NCBI GenBank assembly: GCA_903907925.1
Contig: CAIVQB010000074.1
Span: 1 to 62,876, forward strand
DNA: 62,876 bases
Direction of reading: 5' to 3'
DNA from: an uncultured Verrucomicrobiota bacterium
GTDB lineage: Bacteria; Verrucomicrobiota; Verrucomicrobiia; Limisphaerales; UBA9464
Shown here in pieces: positions 33,911 through 41,988 of the stretch; position 1 is the stretch's first letter; every line of letters begins with the position of its first letter. The notes below the pieces were generated by a model, which was not told where the DNA came from, did not search any database, and worked only from the letters and a program-made list of their open reading frames with translations. A program made the position numbers and the translations under genes.

Positions 33911-35587
33911 CTAATTCCCCCGCAGCAGGTGGTCGGTGTGGCAGGTGGAGCATCCGGCGGGGGCACCGCCGCCGGGGCGATGACAGACCGCGCACGAAAC
34001 CTGGGAAGGGAGATTGATGTCCGCGGAGGTCTGGCTGGCGCGCACGGCATGACAGCTTTCGCAATTCTGCTGGCTGTGCTTGCGGTGATCGAACCGCCCC
34101 TTGAGCAACCAGCGATCGGGGATCACCGGATGAGTGATCGTGGCCAATCGTTCGCGGTCGAGAATCACTTCGTGGCAATAGGCGCAACCGGCGTAGTGCG
34201 CGCGGCGTTCGGCACTGATCCCGGGCTGGCGTTGGCGTGGATCGGCGGTGAACAACACCAGTTTTTCCAGGGATTCACCGCTGCCGAAGGTCTGGCGCAT
34301 CCGGGCCAGATTCTGTTGGGCGAACGTGTCGAGCTCATCCCTCCGTGGCGGACGGCCTGCCGCTGCCAGTTCCGTCGCTCGCAGTTCTGTATAGAGCACC
34401 GGGAGTCCCCGGAGCTTGGCCCGGACGGCGGCGACATCGCCGTGCGGCAGCTTCAACTCGGGATGAACCGGATCGAACTGAAGATCGTGGCAGCGCGCGC
34501 ACTGCTGATTGTATCGAATCCGCGCCATGTAGGCACCGGTGGAGTCGGGGACATGGCAGGCCGCACAGGTCAGTGATTTTCCGTCCAGACGGACCGTGTC
34601 GCCTAGGTGAAGCGCGTGATTGAACCGGAGGGTGTCCGGATCCTTGAGTCCGGGAGTTCGAACGCCGAAATCCGGATGACCCTGCCAGAATCCGGTGAAG
34701 AGATTGGTTCGACCGCCGGGAGGACGCGGCGTGTGGAAGGCGACAAGGCCAGCCGGCAGGGGGGGATCGAACTGTTCCGACGGGATATCGCGGCCCCGTT
34801 TGGAAGAGGCCTTCATCACCGCGGAATCCGCGTGGCACTGCGCGCATTGAAGGTCGGCGGGTGCCGGCATTTTGGAGCCGCGATGTTCGGTGTGACAGAC
34901 CGAGCACGAATGGGCCTGCACCACGTTGGGCTGATGCAGTTCGTGCCGGTCGTGACAGACGGCGCAGGATTCGCTGTCCATGGTGGTCATCGGAATCACG
35001 CCGGCCGCGACCTGCTGGAATTGGTGGGCGCTCAACATTCCCGGGTTGGCATCCAGTGCCGTCTGGGTCCACCCGGAGATGCCGGTGTTGGCGGCTTCAT
35101 GACAGGCACCGCAGTCATTCACGGCGGCGAGACGGTCACGGGCCAGTCGGGCAAAGGCCTCGCCCTGGTGGGGCTGGGAGACCGAGCGTGGAGTGATGAA
35201 CCGCCAGCGCCAGGAACCGCCGATGGCCAGCAGCAGGAAGGCGATTGTCAGGGTGACGACGGCGAGCGTGAAGCGTCCGCGGATGTTGCGCAGGCTGCGC
35301 TGTGGCGCGCAACGGACCACGGGGCATCCGCAGCAGCCATCCGGTGCCGGGCCATCAGGGCAGGGACCGCCGTGCTCCTTGGGACGCGTGCAACGCCAGC
35401 GCCCCTTTTCCTCGCCAGGGCCTTTGTCGAGAATCGGCTGACACTCGGGCGCCGCGCGACAGGCTCCGCCCGGGGTTGGGCCCGCGCGACAAGGTTTTCC
35501 GTCACAGGCCTGGCCGCAGACCCAGGCGTCGTTGGGCCGCTCGTAGCGGGTCCGGTCAAATTCGGGCGATGGCAATGGGGCGGCCAT
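33911..35587 (-). CDS. Membrane-anchored decahaem cytochrome c with cysteine-rich N-terminus
   Basis: 558 residues. An unusual N-terminal region (1-95) has eleven cysteines (WVCGQACDGKPC through GCCGCPVVRC) and no signal peptide, so it should face the cytoplasm. One transmembrane helix follows (about 105-125, FTLAVVTLTIAFLLLAIGG), and then a periplasmic domain with ten CxxCH sites: CGACH, CAVCH, CSVCH, CAQCH, CAACH, CARCH, CAYCH, CESCH, CAVCH, CSTCH. The start codon overlaps the stop of the cytochrome b gene (TGATG). It is the last gene of the four-gene redox operon and the likely periplasmic outlet for electrons from cytochrome b. The cysteine-rich part could bind zinc or Fe-S; not recognised. 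Confidence 0.88.
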   Translation of the reverse strand: MAAPLPSPEFDRTRYERPNDAWVCGQACDGKPCRAGPTPGGACRAAPECQPILDKGPGEEKGRWRCTRPKEHGGPCPDGPAPDGCCGCPVVRCAPQRSLRNIRGRFTLAVVTLTIAFLLLAIGGSWRWRFITPRSVSQPHQGEAFARLARDRLAAVNDCGACHEAANTGISGWTQTALDANPGMLSAHQFQQVAAGVIPMTTMDSESCAVCHDRHELHQPNVVQAHSCSVCHTEHRGSKMPAPADLQCAQCHADSAVMKASSKRGRDIPSEQFDPPLPAGLVAFHTPRPPGGRTNLFTGFWQGHPDFGVRTPGLKDPDTLRFNHALHLGDTVRLDGKSLTCAACHVPDSTGAYMARIRYNQQCARCHDLQFDPVHPELKLPHGDVAAVRAKLRGLPVLYTELRATELAAAGRPPRRDELDTFAQQNLARMRQTFGSGESLEKLVLFTADPRQRQPGISAERRAHYAGCAYCHEVILDRERLATITHPVIPDRWLLKGRFDHRKHSQQNCESCHAVRASQTSADINLPSQVSCAVCHRPGGGAPAGCSTCHTDHLLRGN

Positions 35588-36417
35588 CAGTGGAAGCCGA
35601 CGCCGGCGGAGAATCCGAAGACCAGCACCACGTGGAGCGCGGTGAAGATCAGCAGGCTGTAGGTAAGGGGGATGTGGACGAACAACCAGAGTCGGAGGCT
35701 CAACTGGAGCGCGTGTTGATAGTCGAGGCCGTCTTTTTGGCGGACCAGTTCCGCGATCTGGGCGAGCACCACCCGCTGATCGGGGGTGAGGAAACGGTTG
35801 AGATCGTCCATCCGGTTTTGCAGACGGTCGGTCGGTCGTTCAACATCGATCAGATGCCGCCAGAGATCTCCCGGACCGACAAAAAAGGCTGCCAGATCGT
35901 GGTTGTAGAAATCGGCGATGGCGACGGATTGCGTCGACTCCACCGAATTCAAGGCCAGCGCCTCGGCGCGTTCGGCGAGCTGCCGGCGGACCGTGGGAAT
36001 GCGTTCGTACAGCACTTCGCCGCCCTGCGCGGTGAGACGGCGGGGAACCACCCGCGACCAGAGGAGTCCGAAGACACCGCTGGCGGCGACGGCGAGGTAG
36101 AGCGCGGCCAGAATGCCCTCGAACCAGCCTTCCGGCCATCGCCACCCGGTGTGGGCGAAAAAGAGCGCCACCGAAAGATAGCCGACGTAGGCGTGGATCT
36201 GGAGCCAGGTCCGCGAATTGCCAAGGGGCAGGAACGGAAGTTTCTTCCGCGCGTTGTAAGCGGTCAAAAACAGGCAGACCGCCAGGAGAATCCAGCCCGT
36301 CAGATAGGCGATGTGGCGCATGACGGGCGCGAGGCGCGCGTGTCCCCACGCGACTGCGAGGATCGCCGCGATCAGCAGGAATATTCCGATGACACGGCGC
36401 TGGACGAACGTTTGCAT
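35587..36417 (-). CDS. Cytochrome b-type membrane protein (bis-histidine, four-helix)
   Basis: 276 residues from the ATG at 36417, which overlaps the previous stop in a TGATG junction; an in-frame GTG-like longer start to 36432 is possible. Four main hydrophobic helices are seen (about 8-28, 35-55, 70-98, 110-130) plus one near the C-terminus (about 235-265). Histidine pairs spaced for b-haem binding are visible: H-AYVGYLSVALFFA-H in the third helix and H-IPLTYSLLIFTAL-H in the last. A large loop (about 135-225) lies between them. It resembles cytochrome b561/ferric reductase-like electron carriers. By position it passes electrons from the Fe-S protein to the decahaem cytochrome. Confidence 0.8.
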   Translation of the reverse strand: MQTFVQRRVIGIFLLIAAILAVAWGHARLAPVMRHIAYLTGWILLAVCLFLTAYNARKKLPFLPLGNSRTWLQIHAYVGYLSVALFFAHTGWRWPEGWFEGILAALYLAVAASGVFGLLWSRVVPRRLTAQGGEVLYERIPTVRRQLAERAEALALNSVESTQSVAIADFYNHDLAAFFVGPGDLWRHLIDVERPTDRLQNRMDDLNRFLTPDQRVVLAQIAELVRQKDGLDYQHALQLSLRLWLFVHIPLTYSLLIFTALHVVLVFGFSAGVGFH

Positions 36418-38147
36418 CAGCGGTGCAACCATTCCGCGAGATGATCCAGTCGGGTGAGATTCATCCGCGTCAGGGCGTCGTGCGGACAGGCGCGTTCACA
36501 GGCCGGTCCGCCGTATTGATCCAGACACAGGTCACACTTGGTGGCCTTGAGGATGGGCTTGAGTTCAGCGTCGACCACGAAGGCACCACCGGTGTCACGC
36601 GCCTCGACCATGCGGATTGCCTCGTACGGACAATTGTTGGCGCAACTGGTGCACCCGATGCAGGTCGCCTGGTTGATCACCACACTGCCGCCGGCGGCGT
36701 CGCGGTGAATGGCACCGGTCGGGCAGCCAATCATGCAGACCGGATCGACGCAATGCATGCAGGCCTGGGCGACCTGGATGCCGGCGCTCACCGGACCGTG
36801 GCGCAGGAAACGCGGATTGTTGTCGTGGGTGGAGGCGCAGGCGCGAACGCAGTCGTCACACCGCGTGCAACGTTCCAGGTTGATCACCATGGTGGCCGTG
36901 CCATTGAAGAACCTGCGGCCGGTGAGGAACTCCATCAATTCGGGCCCGATCCGTTCGGCAAATCCACCCTGATCCTTCAACGGATCGACCGCGTCCGAGT
37001 CGTCCACCGGCGCGGTCAGCGGTTCGGGCAACAGATGCTTCGGCGCACCCGGGAGGACGATCTCCTCCATCACCTGGGTGGGGACAAACAGCGTATGGGT
37101 GTAGCCGATGACGCGGAGTGAGAATTGGAACGGGCGCGGATTTTCGGGATTGCGCCAGTTGTGGGCGATTTCCTTGAGACCGAAGGAGCGGCCGGCGCCC
37201 AGGTAGTTCAAAGTGCGCTGACCGCTGGCGAAGCGTTTGGTCAATCGCGCAAATCCGGACCGCACAAAGACGACACCGTCCGGGTAGTCGCCTTCCTGGG
37301 CGATGAGGGTTTCCTTTTCCGGCGAGTTGGTTCCGGACTGCGCCAGTTTCTTGTAGTCGCCCGACCAATCGTAGTCGCCGAAGGTTCCGAACTGGGTTTG
37401 TGCCGCCACCCGGGACAATTGGTCCTCGCTGAGATGCTGGAAGAGTGGAAACGAGCGGAGCGCGTTGGACAGGGTGTTCTTCCGATATAACACGTCGATG
37501 TGAGCCCGCAGCGCAGGATCGAACTTCAGCAAATCGCGAAGCCCCTGCCAGCGGATCTCCAGCAATTCGGTCCCGTCGGTGTCGCAGAAAATCGTGGCGG
37601 TACGGGGCATCCGGCTGAGCGCTGCGATTTCGCCGAAGAATTCGCCGGACCCGATGGTCACCGTCTTGTTTTGATCCAGAAGCCGGGGCACGTCCTGCAG
37701 GAAAACGCGGGCCTCGGTGCCTTCGCCCACCAGGTTGCGGTTTCCCATGCCGAGTTCCTCGGGGGTCCGTACCTCCGGATTTCGATGATTGCCCCACAAC
37801 TGGGCGATGACGCGGAAGATGGACTTCTTAGCCGAGTCACGGCGGCCCAGCACCCGGTCGGGAAGCCCTGGTGGCAGCACTACCCGCACCGTGCCAGACA
37901 CGATCATGAACGCGGACGAACCATAATCGCCGGCGCGGACGATCAATTCGCCGCGCTTGAATCGGCGAATCCGGGAATCGTTTTGCAGGATCGCCCGGAG
38001 CGGCTGCTTGCGTGAGAAGCTCTCCGGGTTCATCTCGCTGAACGGAGCCAATTGCAGCAACCGGTCGAGATCCGCGTCGGAAAACTCCGGGTCGAGCGGG
38101 CTGTCCCACCGGCCCGGCCGTTCCACCTTCAAGATCGTTGCATCCAT
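36417..38147 (-). CDS. Fusion of two cyclic-nucleotide-binding-like domains with a four-cluster 4Fe-4S ferredoxin
   Basis: 576 residues. Two CRP-type cNMP-binding domains: about 30-215 (FKRGELIVRAGDYGSSAFMIVSG then GSGEFFGEIAALSRMPRTAT) and about 220-365 (ETLIAQEGDYPDGVVFVRSG, AGRSFGLKEIA). The first has the FGEIAALSxxPRTAT phosphate-cassette pattern with Arg; the second is degenerate. The C-terminal 170 residues are a DmsB/HybA-type ferredoxin with sixteen cysteines in four sets: CTRCDDCVRAC, CMHCVDPVCMIGC, CIGCTSCANNC, CDLCLDQYGGPACERAC. There is no Tat signal, so it is cytoplasmic, facing the NAD(P)H reductase encoded upstream (19 bp gap). A ligand-gated electron relay is an attractive inference. 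Confidence 0.9.
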   Translation of the reverse strand: MDATILKVERPGRWDSPLDPEFSDADLDRLLQLAPFSEMNPESFSRKQPLRAILQNDSRIRRFKRGELIVRAGDYGSSAFMIVSGTVRVVLPPGLPDRVLGRRDSAKKSIFRVIAQLWGNHRNPEVRTPEELGMGNRNLVGEGTEARVFLQDVPRLLDQNKTVTIGSGEFFGEIAALSRMPRTATIFCDTDGTELLEIRWQGLRDLLKFDPALRAHIDVLYRKNTLSNALRSFPLFQHLSEDQLSRVAAQTQFGTFGDYDWSGDYKKLAQSGTNSPEKETLIAQEGDYPDGVVFVRSGFARLTKRFASGQRTLNYLGAGRSFGLKEIAHNWRNPENPRPFQFSLRVIGYTHTLFVPTQVMEEIVLPGAPKHLLPEPLTAPVDDSDAVDPLKDQGGFAERIGPELMEFLTGRRFFNGTATMVINLERCTRCDDCVRACASTHDNNPRFLRHGPVSAGIQVAQACMHCVDPVCMIGCPTGAIHRDAAGGSVVINQATCIGCTSCANNCPYEAIRMVEARDTGGAFVVDAELKPILKATKCDLCLDQYGGPACERACPHDALTRMNLTRLDHLAEWLHR

Positions 38148-38166
38148 GGGGGCGGTGGGGCGGGGC

Positions 38167-39477
38167 TCAGGCGTCGAGGACGAGATCGGTTTTCGGGCGG
38201 CAAACGCAGGTCAGACAGGAACCTTCCTCACCGGCATCCACCTGGGAGAGGTATTCGACCGCGCCCTGTTTCACGGCCACGGAACAGGAACCACAGCTCC
38301 CGGCCCGGCAGCCGGAATCAATCCGGACATCGTGGGCCTTGGCAAAATCCAGGAGGTTGAGGAGAGCAGGATCCCACGCAACGACCCGGCCAGATTTGCC
38401 GAACGTGATGCTGAACTTCTTGGCGGTTCCGGCACCATCGACCGGGATGGGCGGGGCTGTCTCCGTCGTCTTCTTGATTGTGGCGGGTCCGAAGGCTTCG
38501 TAGTGGATTTTGCCATCCGGCACGCCCCAGTCGGTCAGGCCTTCGTACATGGACTTCATGAACGAGCCGTTGCCGCAGAGGTAGTAGTCGTAGTTGTTCG
38601 AGGGAAGAACGGATTTGAGAACGTCCGGAGTGAGCCGCCCTGCGGTGTGGTAGTCCTTTCCCTGAACATCCTCGGCCGATGGTTTCGAATAGCAGACCAC
38701 CACCCTGATGTTATCGCTGCCGGCGGTGAGGCGTTCGACCTCCGCCTTGAGCATGTGGTCCGCGCGATTGCGGCAGACGAAGAAAAACCAGGTCTCGCGG
38801 CGCGAACCGGTGGCCGCGATGTCCAGGGCCATCGACAGGACGGGTGTGATGCCCACGCCGGCACTGATCAGGACGACCGGCGTCTGTTTTTGGGTCTCGA
38901 GATGGAAATGTCCGGAGGGTGCCTTGACGTTGAGGATGTCGCCCTCCTGGACGGCATCGACGAAGAAACTGGAGCCCACTCCGTGCGGGACCCCGGGTTT
39001 GTCCGGCGGTGCCTTCTCCTTCTTGATGGTCACCCGGTAGGCTGAATTGTCGCTGCCCGCCGAACTGAGTGAGTAGCAGCGAACCACCTGTTTGTCGCGA
39101 CCGGGAATATCGAGGCCAAACGTGAGGTACTGGCCGGGCTTGAAGGCGGGAATGGGTTTTCCGTCGTGGGGCTTGAGAACGAACGAGAAGACATCCTCGC
39201 ACTCGAAGCGCTTCTGGAAGACCTGGAATTTACGCCATCCGTTCCAGGAAGACTTTTCGTGCTCCATCTGCGTCCAGCGGCTTTTGGCCAGGCGGACCTC
39301 GTAGGAAAGCCGTTCCCGCTCCAGATGGAATTGATGGCGTTGCTGCGCCATGCGCCGGACCGAACCGAAGAGCGCGAGGACCGTCTGTACCGTCACCGTC
39401 GCCAACAGAGCGAAGCCGATGACCAGGCCCGGGCTCGTTCGCCATTCGTCCGGGAAGGAAGTGAGAAGGCTTTGCAT
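38167..39477 (-). CDS. Membrane-bound NAD(P)H:FAD oxidoreductase with C-terminal 2Fe-2S ferredoxin domain
   Basis: 436 residues. One N-terminal transmembrane helix (about 15-38, GLVIGFALLATVTVQTVLALFG), a charged coiled segment (45-75), an FAD domain of the ferredoxin reductase family (about 80-190) with RCYSLSSAG, an NAD-binding domain (about 195-330) with LISAGVGITPVLSM and YYLCGNGSFM, and a plant-type 2Fe-2S domain with C-x4-C-x2-C (CRAGSCGSC) and a fourth Cys in CLTCVC. It should take hydride from NAD(P)H and release single electrons. It is the first gene of the redox operon and divergent from the tetrahaem gene. Confidence 0.93.
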   Translation of the reverse strand: MQSLLTSFPDEWRTSPGLVIGFALLATVTVQTVLALFGSVRRMAQQRHQFHLERERLSYEVRLAKSRWTQMEHEKSSWNGWRKFQVFQKRFECEDVFSFVLKPHDGKPIPAFKPGQYLTFGLDIPGRDKQVVRCYSLSSAGSDNSAYRVTIKKEKAPPDKPGVPHGVGSSFFVDAVQEGDILNVKAPSGHFHLETQKQTPVVLISAGVGITPVLSMALDIAATGSRRETWFFFVCRNRADHMLKAEVERLTAGSDNIRVVVCYSKPSAEDVQGKDYHTAGRLTPDVLKSVLPSNNYDYYLCGNGSFMKSMYEGLTDWGVPDGKIHYEAFGPATIKKTTETAPPIPVDGAGTAKKFSITFGKSGRVVAWDPALLNLLDFAKAHDVRIDSGCRAGSCGSCSVAVKQGAVEYLSQVDAGEEGSCLTCVCRPKTDLVLDA

Positions 39478-39507
39478 CGGACCTGATCAGTCATTATCAA
39501 TCGCGGT

Positions 39508-40686
39508 GTGCGAAGTAAACCCCTTTGCTGGGATGTTGAGCGGTTCCCGGTGTGGATTCGCACGGTGATCGTGACCGTCGTCCTGATGGTTCTTCCCGCG
39601 ACCACGCTTTGCGCCGACCCGGCGCTTGCACGTTACCTTGGGGCGCAGTCGTGTTCCGCCTCGTCCTGCCACGGCGGGGCCGGCGAACGGCGGGATCAGT
39701 GGATTCAATGGAATTCCGGGGATGTCCACCGCCGCTCTGCATCGACGCTCACCCTGGCGCGTTCGGTTCAGATCGCCGCCGCGGCGGGGCTGACTGATCC
39801 CGCCACTCATTCCCGCTGCGTCGTTTGTCACGCACCGTTTGCGGCGGTTCCGGTTGCTGAACGTCTTGGGGACCTGGACCGCGGCGAGGGGGTTTCCTGC
39901 GAAAGTTGCCACGCGCCGGCTGAGGGTTGGATCCGTTCGCATACTCGCACCGAACGGGACGGATTCACCTATCGCGACAAAGTGGCCGCCGGACTTCGTG
40001 ATCTGAGGAATCCCTATGTCCGCGCCAACGCCTGCGTGGCGTGTCACGAGAACGTCGATCGCGATCTGCTCCAGGCCGGTCATCCCGAGCTGATCTTTGA
40101 ACTCGATGGCCAGACCCGCGGCGAACCGCGGCATTGGAAGGAACCCGCCGGTTTTTCCGGAGCCCGCGCCTGGTGGGTGGGCCAGGCGGTGGCCTTGCGG
40201 GAGGTGAGTTGGCAATTGACGCGGTCCGGCCAGACCGACGAGCGGTTGAAGGCACGACAGGCCGGGTTGCGATGGATCGTGGAACGGACGGAATCCATCG
40301 TGAATCCGGACGGAACGTCGCTTGGAGGGGTGACCGAATCGGCCCGGATTCAGGCGGCTGCGGACGAACGGGCCCGCGCGGGTGCCGCGACCGATTGGCC
40401 GGCGGCGAAGACTGTCGCCCTGCTCCAACGTCTGGCCGGGACGGCCGCTGAATTTCGGGACGCCGGTGTGGCGAAGGAAATCCAGGCCCGGCGTGGGGAA
40501 CGGCTGGTTCTGGCATTGGATCGTCTGCTGGCGGCCTCCAATCCGGCCTTGGAGAACAAACTGGAACCGGCACTCAAGGAATTGTTCCACCTGGCTCAAT
40601 CATTGCCCAACTTTGATCCCACCCAATTCGCCGCCGCATTGGAGCGTTTCGGCACAGAGTTCCGCGTTCACGCGCTCCGTGAGTAG
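39508..40686 (+). CDS. Exported tetrahaem cytochrome c (c554-like)
   Basis: 392 residues; GTG start at 39508, or possibly the in-frame GTG at 39550, which leaves a compact signal peptide (WIRTVIVTVVLMVLPATTLCA). Four c-haem sites: an unusual CX4CH (CSASSCH), then CVVCH, CESCH and CVACH, all in the first 180 residues. The CX4CH first site and overall look fit the cytochrome c554/c-prime-like family in Planctomycetes. The C-terminal half is helical without haem sites. It lies between the two minus-strand redox operons and likely works as a soluble or membrane-peripheral periplasmic carrier. Its last codons overlap a family-A repeat. Confidence 0.85.
   Translation: MRSKPLCWDVERFPVWIRTVIVTVVLMVLPATTLCADPALARYLGAQSCSASSCHGGAGERRDQWIQWNSGDVHRRSASTLTLARSVQIAAAAGLTDPATHSRCVVCHAPFAAVPVAERLGDLDRGEGVSCESCHAPAEGWIRSHTRTERDGFTYRDKVAAGLRDLRNPYVRANACVACHENVDRDLLQAGHPELIFELDGQTRGEPRHWKEPAGFSGARAWWVGQAVALREVSWQLTRSGQTDERLKARQAGLRWIVERTESIVNPDGTSLGGVTESARIQAAADERARAGAATDWPAAKTVALLQRLAGTAAEFRDAGVAKEIQARRGERLVLALDRLLAASNPALENKLEPALKELFHLAQSLPNFDPTQFAAALERFGTEFRVHALRE
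40657..40674 (+). repeat. Family-A repeat inside the end of a coding region
   Basis: GAGTTCCGCGTTCACGCG, matching 18 bases of copy 2 at 15904-15923. It encodes the residues EFRVHA near the C-terminus of the tetrahaem cytochrome. It is followed by CTCCGTGAGTAG, which supplies the stop. Confidence 0.75.
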
Positions 40687-40716
40687 CGCGCAAGCCGAGG
40701 CCGGGACTCCGGGTCG

Positions 40717-41988
40717 CTACGGAACTCGGTCCACTTGATAAAACCGGGTCGGTTGTGAGGCCGTGTCGCGAACCTCTGTGGTCGTCAAACTCGCGGTGAC
40801 GGGTGCCCCCATCGGAGTCCACGGCGCGGCGAGTGTGTCTCGTTGATAGACCTGATACCGCTGGCCCGGGACGCTTTCCCACTGGATGACCGGCGAATCC
40901 TTCCCGGCCGACCGCACGGAAAGTGCGAACGGAGCGACCACTTCCCGAACGGTTTCGTTGTAGGTGTCGGACAGGATCAGGGAGCCGGATGGGCTTGAGA
41001 CCAGTCCATATGGATTGAAGAATCGGGAGGCGGAATAGGCGCCGTCCATGTTTCCGTCCGCACCGGCCAATCCGGCGATCGTGGAAACCTGACCTGAGGG
41101 AGTGATTTTCCGAAGGGTGTGATAGAACGCGTCGGCCACGAAGAGATTCCCCCGCCGATCCAACGCCAGTTCCGCCGGCGTGCCGAATCGGGCCTCGCCG
41201 CCCGCTCCATCCAGGAACCCGTCTTCACCCAACTTCCCGGCAAAGGTGGTCACTGTTCCGTTCGGCGTGATCCGGCGGATCGCATGGTTGAACGAATCGG
41301 CGACAAAAAGGTTTCCAGCCGGGTCAAAGGCGAGTCCCACCGGTCCATTGAAACGGGCGGTGGATGCATTGCCGTCGGACGAACCCCAGCCTTCGAGATT
41401 TCCGGCAAACGTGGTGACGGTGCCCTTCGAATCGATTCGACGGATGGCATGATTGCCGGAATCCGCCACGAAGAGGGAACCATCGACAGCGATTGCCAAT
41501 CCCAGGGGTGAATTGAAGCGGGCCGTCGTGGCGGTGCCGTCGGTGGCACCGGCGCTTCCTGCACTTCCGGCAAAAGTGGTCACCCGACCGGAGAGATCCA
41601 ACCGGCGGACCGTGTGGTTCCCGGTATCGCTGATGAAGAGAGTTCCATCCGATGCCAGGGCCAGCGATGACGGAGTGTCAAAGCGTGCCGTTGCCGCGGT
41701 GCCGTCGGTTGCGCCGGGATCGCCCGCAATTCCGGCAAAGGTGCTGACGGTTCCGGACGGAGTGAGCATTCGGAGGCAATGATTGCCGGAATCGGCGATG
41801 AGGATGTTGCCTGCCGAATCCATGGCCAATCCGGCTGGATCGGCAAAGCGTGCAATTCCACCGACCCCGTCTTGCTGGCCGGAAATCCCGGGCGCGCCGG
41901 CGAGCGTGCGGACCGGCTCGGCAGCGTGGGCCGCGGTGAGGCCAGTGCTCGCGGTAAAAGCGAACACGAGTTTCGTCACCCACCTCAT
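40717..41988 (-). CDS. Secreted NHL-repeat six-bladed beta-propeller protein
   Basis: 423 residues: signal peptide (about 1-22, LVFAFTASTGLTAAHA), then six NHL repeats (about 25-345) of the form ARFNSPLGLAIAVDGSLFVADSGNHAIRRI with GTVTTFAG linkers, and a C-terminal module ending RFYQVDRVP. Its ATG overlaps the stop of the decahaem gene in an ATGA junction, and AGGAGG lies just upstream, so translation is coupled. It is the last gene of the barrel-decahaem operon. The propeller is likely extracellular or periplasmic; its partner is unknown. Confidence 0.9.
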   Translation of the reverse strand: MRWVTKLVFAFTASTGLTAAHAAEPVRTLAGAPGISGQQDGVGGIARFADPAGLAMDSAGNILIADSGNHCLRMLTPSGTVSTFAGIAGDPGATDGTAATARFDTPSSLALASDGTLFISDTGNHTVRRLDLSGRVTTFAGSAGSAGATDGTATTARFNSPLGLAIAVDGSLFVADSGNHAIRRIDSKGTVTTFAGNLEGWGSSDGNASTARFNGPVGLAFDPAGNLFVADSFNHAIRRITPNGTVTTFAGKLGEDGFLDGAGGEARFGTPAELALDRRGNLFVADAFYHTLRKITPSGQVSTIAGLAGADGNMDGAYSASRFFNPYGLVSSPSGSLILSDTYNETVREVVAPFALSVRSAGKDSPVIQWESVPGQRYQVYQRDTLAAPWTPMGAPVTASLTTTEVRDTASQPTRFYQVDRVP

